From Capitella teleta (Eukaryota > Annelida > Polychaeta > Capitellidae), in assembly GCA_000328365.1 (NCBI GenBank), contig KB292163.1:133043-197042 (forward strand): a DNA stretch of 64,000 nucleotides. The letters are read 5' to 3'. The translations under genes and the position numbers were made by a program. Under the pieces are notes generated by a model. That model did no database searches. It was not told where the DNA came from and saw nothing but the letters and a program-made list of their open reading frames with translations. This document shows positions 46,801-57,306 of this stretch, piece by piece. Within the stretch, counting starts at the first letter, position 1. Each line of letters begins with the position of its first letter.

Positions 46801-47949
46801 CTTTATTACACGCTCACGAGCATCGAAGTGACAGCGAGTAAAAACGAGAACAAAGCTGACAAAAAGACGCTTTTTGATTGTAAACATTCGTTTTATAATG
46901 AGTGGAGATCGAATCCACGTGGCCGAATGCAACCCAGATGGCGCGAAAAAAGATTTCAAGGCGAACGCTGCACGTGGTCCGCATGGCGGCTACACACACG
47001 GAACTCCGTGTAAATAAACAGCGCGCTTCTTCACTCCGAAGAAGAACAGGGTTGGATGCAAGGAAAATAATCAAGGATGGGGAATGAAATCGATGACGAG
47101 GTGATTCACGGTCGGCGTTGAGAGGCGCTGTCCATTTATTTAACGGAACATCTCCGCCATAATCAATTCCAGGAAAACGCCGCCACTGAACTCAGCAAGT
47201 GCGAGAGAAGAACCGACATGCATTTCTCATTGAAAAAGAATAACTTTCGCAGCCAATGATTCGGAACAGACGTCAAGTAGGAGCACTTCCGACTGCGTTT
47301 CTCGGATGATCCATGAGTGGCTTCGTCTCAGCATGTGGTCTCGCGGACGAATTCAAAACGTGTCTCCCCATGCATGGACTATGCAATACTGTATCAACTA
47401 TACGATATAAATATATATATAAATAATAATAATAATAATAATAATAATATAATTATATAAGCATAAACAACATAAATTGTGCTGAGTCTACTTGGTTTTC
47501 CTTGCGCATTCAGGAGCTCCAAAACTAAGCACATTTCCGACCATATTATTTTAATTCCGTGAAACTCGAGACTAAGATGAAGGAAACGCATTAAACGTTA
47601 ATAGCCATAAGATCTAAAGGGTTTTACACTAAAACGTTGAAGTATGATCCGAGTTTTAAATACTTTAACTACACCTGTATTACCTTCCAGGTGTTGTGTG
47701 AAAAACGGTTCCTGAACTCTTTCACTTGAAGTGCTAATCAAACACTTGAGACATTCTAGGAGTTTGCACTCTTTTGCTGGCATGTTTTATGGTTGTACGG
47801 CAACTTCGATTGCAACGGTTGGCCGTTCAATGCAAAACATGTGATTCTTAATTCTTCTCTTCCAAAATTTCTGATCTACTCAAATAATATTACATGCATA
47901 CTGTTCGTCCTATGTATATACTAGGTCTTGAACCGTTGGTTTTGTACGT
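43802..47949. other. Upstream flank of Twist copy B and gene desert
   Basis: Non-coding. It contains an AAT microsatellite (47421-47450) and otherwise no repeat or gene I can support. Overlapping frames at 45200-45573 and 46648-47087 on both strands lack family features. Confidence 0.45.
47421..47450. repeat. AAT microsatellite
   Basis: About ten tandem AAT units preceded by an AT dinucleotide stretch. Confidence 0.9.
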
Positions 47950-48540
47950 TCCAGTACTTGGTCATCGATGTTGATCTTAAATTGCCATGTTCACCTTTCC
48001 CGATCGTCATCACTGAGGTGTTTGCTGTTGTTTTTGTCTTTTCACGGATTTGATACTCGTTCGTATATCTCCACCACGACGTTGAGCTGTGGCATGATAT
48101 CCTGGAGGCCTTCTACCGTGTTCTCTGTCATCGCATGCTGGTCTGCAAATTTCACGGTTTGGATGCCCCTACCTTCAGCCCTTCTGCCAATCATTCCATG
48201 GCTTCCTTCATCATGGTTTCAGCAATGGTGTTAGAAAATATAGTGCAGAAAGCGGGCAGCCTTGTCGCACTTCTCGTCTGATGACATTCCTGGTTTTGTC
48301 CACGCTGTGGACGTCTGTCTCACATATATTGGACTTTGATCAATTTCCGCTCCTTCCAATCTGCTCCCAGGATTTGCACAAGTTTTGTCCATTCCACCCG
48401 ATCGAATGCTTCCTCATAATCAACGAATCAAACGATGACATGTTGGTTCTGTTCGATGTTACGTTCTGTCAGCGCTCTCATGGCGGCCGCTGCTTCTCTC
48501 GTTCTCTTTCCTTTCTTAACTGGTCCCATCCAATCTAGTC
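47950..48540 (-). mobile_element. LINE remnant, reverse transcriptase fragment
   Basis: Minus-strand translation, across frames, gives RT landmarks in order: KKGKRTREAAAAMRALTERN (about 48520-48460), FVDYEEAFDRVEW (about 48436-48398), WKERKLIKVQYM, VRQGCPLSALYF (about 48260), FADQHAMTENTVEGLQDIM (about 48155-48100; the family reads FADD where this has FADQ), and a further IDDQVLERTK stretch (about 47970). Stops and frameshifts break it and both ends are lost. It is a non-LTR retrotransposon; the clade is not determined. Confidence 0.8.
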
Positions 48541-49805
48541 TTTCGTTCTTGTTCAGTTGTTCTCAGTCTGTTGTCAATTACCCAGCATGCATCTAAGATT
48601 CTATGCAAAGAGTAATTTACTCTTCGTAAAATCAATGTATGCATTGTATGGGGAATGTTCGATGGTCTTCCAATCTCAAGATTGTGGGCTTTCTGGAGTA
48701 ACATGATTATACTATACACAGGAAGTAAACACTACTGGCGCAAATGCGTGTAGTTAATATAGTTACTACTTACTACTTATAGTACAATTTATTTGTCGAC
48801 AAACTAAATGGATGGAAATAGCTAGGTGGGAAAGCAGGCTTCATTGAAAATGCAGCATACATTGAAACAGTGTAAGGGCAATACATGTACCATATAGGTT
48901 TTTCCATTTCGTGAACATTGTAGATGTGAGTGGAAAAGGGACATGTACACGCAGAGCAGACGTTCCTTGACCACAATCGATACTCTTGATCGAACCGCGA
49001 TATTCGGCATACCAGGCCACAAGAGCAGCACCCGCAGATCCAAGAGTGAATCGAGCATAAATATGCAGAGATGTCGATGCTCTCTTTTTATGGTTGTTTT
49101 ATAGCTTTGATTTCTGATGGAAGCCTCACGACACGCGACCAATTCACCCTCTTCTCAACAACGTGCGACTTTTGCTTGTTCATAAAAATAGATCATGCAG
49201 GTGCATATAGCGTATTTTGAGGATGGGCAAAGTTCTTTTAGTTAACTAGAACAATAAAACGAGGAGCTCAGAGTACATCTGCTTGCATGGTGAGCAAAAT
49301 GGTTGTATATGCCAGAATAGGGTGATCAGTACTGAAGAGCAAAAATGCTCACCCAGAATGACTTTGAAGTTTGTAGACTGACATGCTGGATATTGGATCC
49401 AGGATCCCACTACGCATGCGTCACACTGCTTCTTCACAGATATCTGACGGAGCTCAACTTTGTAAACTAAAGAAACTTAGTTTCAGAGACAGGTCATTTT
49501 CTTACATCTTCTTAGAAAAGATTTGACGTTTTAATGTTGTATGAGTTGGCTGAGATTCAAATTTATTTCATATGAAACAAGATTTTAATTAATGATTTGA
49601 TTAAAATGAAAAAAAAAAACCCTAAGGTAACCGTGTATCCATGACATGAATGTTTTACCTGCGTGCCAGGAAAGTTGTGTCCATGCATTACATGTAGTAC
49701 ATGTAATACATCTCCCTTCGAAGTTGTGAAGCTAGAAACTTTCCGAATGACCGTCACACAATTTGGCTAAATCTCCGATCGAACCTTCGAGCTGCTACAT
49801 GTATA
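48541..49805. other. Intergenic DNA, nothing recognised
   Basis: AT-rich sequence between the LINE fragment and the MITE; no supported gene or repeat. Confidence 0.45.
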
Positions 49806-50617
49806 CAGAGTGGGCCAAAAGTTGTCTATCTACTCCACGTTAACGATCTCAATGCTTTCCAATGGTGATATATACGCATTTCTGAGAAAGTCTTACAAAA
49901 CAGATTACGGTATAAAAATCACACATAAATATGAGAAATAAATGCTTGTTATGGTTAGTCAAACATCATGTCATACCGTTATTCCTATCATTTCTATTCC
50001 AATCGACAGGGGAACCGGATAGCGCAGTGGGTTAAACCGCTGACTACAATCCTATACCGACCGTGGGGGTCGAGGTCCCGGGTTCGAGACCCGATCATGC
50101 CGCGGGCGTTATGATTGTGAATTATAATTGTAATACGTTATAATTGTAATTCTTCGGTGACTCCGCAGTGCTCATCTCAATTAATAAGAGTGCACTCATC
50201 ATTCCACGATTGTTTCCAACAGGGCCCCGGACCATGGATAAGCTTCATTGAACGAATATTTAAGGCAACGCTCTCGTACTATTGTTTTGTTTGAGAGTGC
50301 TGTTGTTGTGACAGTAGCACTCGTGTTTATCTCCTAAAATCAAAACGAAGCAGAGTTTGTATTGATGCGCCATAGAATAGATGACATTCCTTGATGCTTG
50401 TTCAGGGGCTCATCTAATTTTGCTCTCTCCACTCGCATTTAAATGTTCCTCCCACTTCGAAAATTGACTTTTTATTTGATTTCTTTGCATAAATGAGCGC
50501 AGAATAGCATAGACAATCCATATCAGGTAGTATTTTTTTTTGAATAATTGATAAATTTTAGCAAATTTTAGAAAAAAATTTAATATGGAGTAGATGGTCT
50601 ACTTTTGGCCCACTCTG
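49806..50617. mobile_element. TA-flanked MITE with about 35-bp TIRs, interrupted by a SINE
   Basis: The left end CAGAGTGGGCCAAAAGTTG and the right end, read inward, CAGAGTGGGCCAAAAGTAG continue as (T/A)-rich ATCTACTCCA-N2-TTA on both sides. Both are flanked by TA, as expected for a Tc1/mariner-type insertion. There is no transposase frame. SINE copy C (50009-50172) sits inside; without it the element is about 650 bp. Confidence 0.85.
50009..50172 (+). mobile_element. SINE copy C, 3'-truncated and nested in the MITE
   Basis: Intact tRNA-like head (TAGCGCAGTGGGTTAA, GGGTTCGAGACCC) and linker with GCGTTATGATT, ending at CTCCGCAGTGCTC. The rest of the body is absent. Its position inside the MITE makes it the younger insertion. 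Confidence 0.85.
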
Positions 50618-53600
50618 TATATTGTATAATACACTTACTGTGCCCTCCTTATTCCGATAAATGTGATTTGCTTTAAGTTTCCTCCATCCCTCCCTCTATC
50701 CCTTCTCTCCCTCCTCACCTCCCCGCCATCTCATATTTCTGATCGTCGGGGGGTGTCAATGTGTTCTCACTTATTTTTGATGCGCAATATTCGGCCTCGG
50801 GGGTTCGCCAAAACCTTCAAAGCAGCGCTCTGATTGGCTACCTGGGACTCGGGTTGAAGGTCACAAAAGGTCACCTCTGGGGTCACTGCCAATAATTGCT
50901 TCAATGTTTTCGTCGCACCATCTCGCGGGTGTGCATGCATACGGTTAAGTCAGTCATCATCGCGGAGACGGTCATCGCATCTGGTTATTGGACCCGGTGA
51001 CAGGCAGCTCTATCTCTCCCTCTGGAAATTGAGGCAATTCGGGAGGCGAGGCCTCGTTTGACAAAATTGACAGGCGCGGTTCAGCGAGGAGCTGTCAAAA
51101 CATGTTGTCAATTATGACATGTCATTCTGCCAAAAAGCGATTCTTTGACACAACTTTGACAGCTCCAACGAGTATCATATCCGACCTGAATTCCCGTGAG
51201 ACAAACCCTAATTCTGGCCATCTGTGTTTAGCGCACTGAGCGCCTTCAATGCGCTTGAATTACGCGCTATTTCCAGGCGTATGCCTCCAGTAATTGACAC
51301 GAGCAGGACAAACATATCTTTATTCAAAAGAAGGAAATATAACTTTGTAAACACACACCCTTTAAACGTTTTATGTCTTTAATTCTCTCAGATCGTGATC
51401 ATATTTCAAGACGGCGTTCGATTAATTCAATTTGACGCCGGTTTCGCGCCATTAATCCCGACTCCTTTGCGCACGCGCAGGGCGCATTGATATCTGATGA
51501 GGAATGAAAAGAGCGGCGGAGTAAGTGAGCTGCTTGATGAATTTTAATGATGCAGGATCTGGATTCTAGAAGAATTCACGGCGCTAATTCGTCCTGAAGG
51601 TTTCCAGCGACGCTGACCAGACGCCGAGGTGGTGAAAGGGCGCGGAGGGCAGCACGTGTCACTTTCACACTCGCAGGAAACAGATGAAATATAGTGCAGA
51701 GTGGTTGCACAAATTGTACTCGGGATACTGTTCATGAGTTGCATGTTGTTTTAGATTTAAATAGCAAAGAGCAATTATGCAATTATGCAATTGCAAAACA
51801 AGTTAACGCGTGTGGAATAAAGTAGGAATTCTGCATTCTAATCACTCATAACTGGCTGAAGTTGTCTCCGTGGAATCGCCCGAGTAGCTGCTCTTCAACG
51901 GCTGGCAGCGAGCCAACATTAACACCGAGCAGCCATCGCTAACCAAGTGCCGCATCACTGCTTCGGTGATGTCGGTCTCGGATTCTGTCATGAGATTATA
52001 GACCGCTCACTATTCCTCCAAATGTCATGATATGGATCACGGTGCCAGCTACACATGTTCAAAGAACGTCTGCCCACACTTCTTCACGCCAAATAGAAGG
52101 CTTGCCTTTCACGTGCAAATAAAGTATGAATGACACCATAAAATGTACACAAACGATCCCTCATCAATCTGTATGTCTTTGTGAACCTAGTGAATTGCTC
52201 CATTATAACCAAACAAGTTGTAATATATTTAATACACAGCACAATAAATTAGCTGCGTAATGTCATGCACTCTTATTCGTCCCAAAATTCGAGAGAATTT
52301 CCATATTAAAGATTGATCAATAATTAAGGCTCCTTATAAGTTCAAAATCGACATTTCCTTTCTCGCCAACCGAATCGTTATTATTACAAATCGGAGGCTG
52401 CTTCCATCTCGTCACATGATAATAAATGCACGCAGGGGGTAGGTTTCAATTTCGTCTGACGGCCTATTGAAAGAGGAGAAATAAAAGTGCCGAAACATAA
52501 GAACCACGAAATTCAAGCACCATCTCGATTCTCCCACACGGTCCGAGAAAGTGCAATGATATTATGAAGGCCCCGTGATCGCTTTAGTGGCAAAGCATGA
52601 AATGAGGAAGACTGGAAGGTCACGGCGAAGGTCACGGAGAGGGTCAATTTCATCAAGTGCTTCGTGCTCCATTGTGGAATCAGTCACGTGCCACGAAAAG
52701 GGAAAGGAAAGGTGAGAAAGTGTGGCTGTGATTTATGGGAACAACTTCAAAAGAGGAAGCGGGGAGGAGAGATGCAGAAAGGAAGGGGAGGAGGGGGTAT
52801 GGAGGTAACCAGGTTACGTAATAATAGTGATCATATCTCGGGGGTAAGGAGAGTGTTTGGGAAGAACAGCCAGGTCGAACCACCCACCTGACTTCAGCCC
52901 TATTGCTTTGCTGCTCACTTCCAAATATTTACATTCAAAGATGTTCTTGTTTATTGCGAAAGAATTTCTGATTCCAGTTGTTCACACGATGCGTAAAATG
53001 TGAGCACGAAACATGAGTTTATTCATCAGCCTCAGGTGAACACATGCGCTAGTACACGTACGCGTGTAACATCGCCCTTCAATCAATTAACGTGGTACCA
53101 AAAAAAAAAAGTGATTCCTGACCTATATTTCACACCGGCATTCGCCACCTGCAAAACACCCCATCTTCAAGAAGGAAAAAGGGAAGATGACGTAAGTGAT
53201 GACGTCACTATTCGCTCATGCACGTAAACTGAACACGTTGAAAGGTATTTTGCTAATTATTTAATTAATTAGAAGCACTATTGCCTGCATGCGCGGTTCT
53301 GCATGCGCACGCAGCCAGCTCAGGGATGCCGCTACAGCCGATTGCCCCCATTCCCTTTTATTTCGTCCAATTCTATGTTTCATCAAACAACCGATTCCAG
53401 AATTAACAACAGTGATGTATTTAAATGTATTCTCATGAAATGTGGAATATCGATGCCACTTTCAGCAATACCAACCGATGAGTGAGATGGAGTAAGCAGC
53501 ATGCAGGCTCTCAAAGCTCGGAGCTAATGCTATAAGAGATTACGGCTTCAGGGCCCCTGCGCAACAATGAGGAAGTTAACTACCGGTGTGCCTCTCACAT

Positions 53601-54366
53601 ATTTTGCTCGGACTTTCCTTCACTAATAGGTATATAGGCGCAGAGTGTTGTTTTGCAATCCATACCAGATAATTATGATAATTATAAATGTAGGCCTAAT
53701 TCTAGCAATTGAAGTCAAACGTTCAATGCAACATCTTACAATCATTTTTTTTTTAATTTAGACCCAAAATGTAGACACTCTTACATTGAGGGTTAATCAG
53801 GAGAGTAGGTGAAGGGTATGACGTCACAAGGACACCGAGTCATAGTTATGTTAATTTATACAGAACAAATCGACTGGCTATTGAATTAAGACTATTCAAC
53901 AATGGATCAATTGGGCAAACAATAATGATAATAACAAGGACATATGGCTATGATAATAATTTGCAAGTAAATTGATATTGAGATCATGTAAAACATGTTG
54001 TACTAAAGGACTAAAGGTCGTAGCGCGTTAGTAGCATCCACTATGCTTGCAATGCTGCATTGAAGTACATACTATAAGAACTGGCACGAGAGGGACGCTA
54101 AAGAAATCACAACGCACTGGGACACGTTATGATTTGTGTCAAAGGCGTTATGATTTGAGAACAATCTCAGCACATGTAGCGTTGAAGTACATGTAGTCAT
54201 GTACTGGCATGCTTGATCTGAAAGGAGTACTCGACGTACTTATCAATTCCACTATTGAAGTAGAGCACGTGACAAATACGCCCCACAACTAATCGGAATT
54301 TCAGAAGAAAAAAAAAAAAACCTCACACAATCAGGATGGATTTAATTAACGCTATTTGTCGTTTCT
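50618..54366. other. Gene desert before the receptor gene
   Basis: No gene supported. GC-richer unique stretches (50650-51700) alternate with AT-rich DNA, and a purine-rich segment lies at about 52740-52860. CGTTATGA words occur at 54125 and 54146. The first exon of the downstream receptor gene, with the signal peptide start, may lie here, but I could not identify it. Confidence 0.45.
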
Positions 54367-56300
54367 ATGACAATAGCCTTTGCGAGGGGAGCCGTTCTTC
54401 AGTGCAACGAAGTCCAAGGATCGTGCGCGTGTTTGACGGATCAAGGCCTCGTTGACCTCTCCGCACTGGACAGCAAAGACCCCGATAACCCTACGTAAGT
54501 GAGCCCCAGATCCGTATACCAGGTGTTTCAAAAGTTTCATTTTTACCAGATTCTCCGATATCCCAAGCGATGACGGGGATTATAAATACTCCTACAATCC
54601 GTGCAGTGCCTTCACAGAAGGGCAATGCACTGACGTTGCGGTACTCTCTCCGATTATATAATCTCCATGGCTAATTTTCATTGTGTGAGTCAGTTGTGTC
54701 AGGCGGCCCCTCATTCGCAGTATCCCGTGGGTGACCAGAACACGGTGGTGTGGAACTCTGTGGAGTCGATCGGAATGCTGGTTCTCTCTTACACATCTAT
54801 GGGCTGGGATTCCGTGACCAGGTCAGTTCAGAGCGGCGTCTCCCTTCAATTGAAGTGCTCCAAATCCCCAAAAATACCAATTTGATGAAAAGTATGCTGA
54901 CAAATAAACTCCATTTAGGAGGCTTATAGAGTATTAAGGGAGTACACCTCTGGCGCTGCATTGCATGTTATACGTGATGACATCGTTCTTTCAGAATCTC
55001 CGCTGTGAAGTTGGAATGTTCGAAGGGAACAAAAGGCGAACTGGTGTTCGAGGGAGAAGAGGGAAAGCCGCCTGTTTATGTGAGCACAAATCACCAAATG
55101 TACAACAATCGACATCGATAAAATGCACTCAATACATGACGAGTAAGGCTCTCGATCTCTCCTGGCCAAATTATTCGAAAGTTTTACGTGACTACTACAT
55201 ATACATATCGCTGGTAACACCTGCAGGGCAGAGGCCGGGGAGGCCCCTGGATTTAATGTTTCGTAAAGGTGATTACGCGAGCCAATGCATTTTGAATTGA
55301 CTCATTGGAAGCACAGATCAGAGTGGTTGAGAAACCAGGTGTCAATAATGATCCACTGCTGTGTGTACGTGCTGCACTTTGTCGCGTGAATCGAAAGTAA
55401 TCGACGAACGGAGCCAGTTGATACAGATCTACGAGCGAATGAAAATCTTAAGATGGATCGAAATTTCAATGCGTTACAATTGAGCGGTACAGGTAACTGA
55501 ATGAGCATGATTGTAAGAAAATTATAATACATGCATTATTAAACCTCTATTGTGCTATTGTACGCCCTCATTCATTAATGGCGGCAAATATATGTTCATG
55601 TATAACAAAATTAATTTATTAAAAACTAGAAAGCTCCATGCTTCCATCATAATTCATAACGGATCCCTGATTGCCACTGCAGACCACAGATTGCAAGGGC
55701 AAGCAGACCGGAAGTTACAAACGCGCATGAAAACAATAGCTCCCCTGACGGCGGAGGTAATAAGTAGCAAGCATTTTATTTCCACGTATAACGCATGCGC
55801 CACGGTTCCGGCATGTCATAAATCTGAAACATGATTTTGTAAAGTAATCGGGAGAAGGAAGAAAGCACAAATGGTGAACAGTGATCAATGCAATTATGTC
55901 CACTTGCAGACGTTCACTTTGAAGAGCAAGTACTGCTGTCCAGGAGGAGGAAGTGGAGGAGGAGGAGGGGGTGGTCTGAGTACCGGATCAATACTGTGCA
56001 TCGTGTAGGTACAAATGGATTCATGAATAATCATGAGATGCATTTACCTCTAGCTTTGTGTGCCTTCTGAGTGTGTATGTTGTGGCTGGGGTGCTGTACA
56101 ATATGTTCAGCAAAGGCGCCAGTGGCAGTGAACTTCTGCCCAACGCAGATTTCTGGGTGTCCAGTCCAGGGCTTGTTAAGGTCAGTACGGTGCGTATTTA
56201 TGAATATTGCCATATTCATGAGTGCCTAACTATCTTGTAGGATGGGTGCTGTTTCGTGTTTGGGTGTTGCAAAGGATCAAATTATGAAAATATGGGTTGA
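54367..56300 (+). CDS. Cation-dependent mannose-6-phosphate-receptor-like protein (MRH fold), 5' end unresolved
   Basis: Type I membrane sorting receptor of the M6PR/ATG27 group. Exons: about 54367 or 54403 to 54494, then 54550-54640, 54694-54821, 54995-55079, 55910-56004, 56054-56180, 56241-56300; all junctions in phase, stop TGA. The lumenal domain is Cys-rich (GSCACLTDQG, YSYNPCSAF, GQCTDVA, TRISAVKLEC), then a glycine run (GGGSGGGGGGG), a membrane helix (TGSILCIVFVCLLSVYVVAG) and a short tail. The tail aligns by eye with CD-M6PR: LLPNADFW keeps the diaromatic FW retrieval signal, and GLVKDGCCFVF keeps the palmitoylated-Cys region. It ends NYENMG, with a YxxPhi motif in place of the acidic dileucine. 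The Glu of the mannose-binding set appears replaced by Thr (YTFTLKSKYCC). The signal peptide exon is missing. Confidence 0.8.
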
Positions 56301-56559
56301 TTTGTGAATATACTATTGTACGTACTTGTATGTATTAAACTATCAACACTTTCATTTTGCGTTTTAATCATTTTTTTCTTCAGATATCCATAATATTACC
56401 GGGTAATAGTGTCTCACAATGAACATGCTGCCTCGTAAATGTGACAAAGAGTTATTTTCATGTGTTTAATTATTCGAGCATCTGATCGTTAATTTTGAAC
56501 ATTACGATTTTGACACTTTGTGAGCTTGTCGATTGTTATCCAATTAAATCAGTGTACAT

Positions 56560-56565
56560 AATAAA
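56560..56565 (+). terminator. Polyadenylation signal of the M6PR-like gene
   Basis: First of several overlapping AATAAA hexamers (56560-56590), about 260 nt after the stop codon. Confidence 0.55.
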
Positions 56566-56742
56566 AATAATAAAAATAAAAATAAATAATTAAAATTAAT
56601 TAAATCTGGTGTACATAATTATACAAGTATTCTAATACCAAATGACATAGATATGGAGATTATAGCTTGTATATAAACAAGATGGGACATCAGTCTCCCC
56701 ATTTTGAAACAATGGTCATAGTGTCCCCTAGCTGAGCCACAC

Positions 56743-56784
56743 ACAGTTTCCCACGAATTACAGACAGTTTCCCACGAATTACAG
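56743..56784 (+). repeat. Two-copy 21-bp tandem repeat
   Basis: ACAGTTTCCCACGAATTACAG occurs twice head to tail (56743 and 56764) without a mismatch. Confidence 0.85.
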
Positions 56785-57147
56785 AATTCAGGTCTATCAA
56801 ACATAACATTCATACTATAATGTGAGTAAAAATAACAGGAGGGATGAAACAGCCTAAATTTGCTGAAATGTTATTAATTTGTGCAAAATTTGAGCAGTCT
56901 TAGTTTGGCGAAACCAGACTCCGTGATAATCGAGTGAATGAGTGACTGAGTTTCTGTGGCAACTGGGGGACACGTAAGAACCACTTACACAAACGATGTC
57001 TGATCTGGTTTATATTATACAAACTAATCACCATATGTTTGCCAGATGAGATTTCAGTCGCTGCCTTGGAAAACTGGGTTAGGATGCCGGCCGTCTGCAA
57101 ATGACCCAGAGGCTAGACAGAGGCCGAGTGCAATAATACATCAAAAC

Positions 57148-57153
57148 TTTATT
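57148..57153 (-). terminator. PHGDH polyadenylation signal
   Basis: AATAAA on the minus strand, about 155 nt after the PHGDH stop codon. Confidence 0.6.
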
Positions 57154-57306
57154 AATTATAAAATTTATTATAAGAAAAGTCAAATTTCCAGACAATAAAT
57201 ATCACCTTTTTTTGACAAATGAGTTCAAATGCTTTTATCATACACACATTCACCAAAACCACTCCTCCGTTCTCTCTACTTTTCTGCAGGTTCTAATAAA
57301 TAATTA

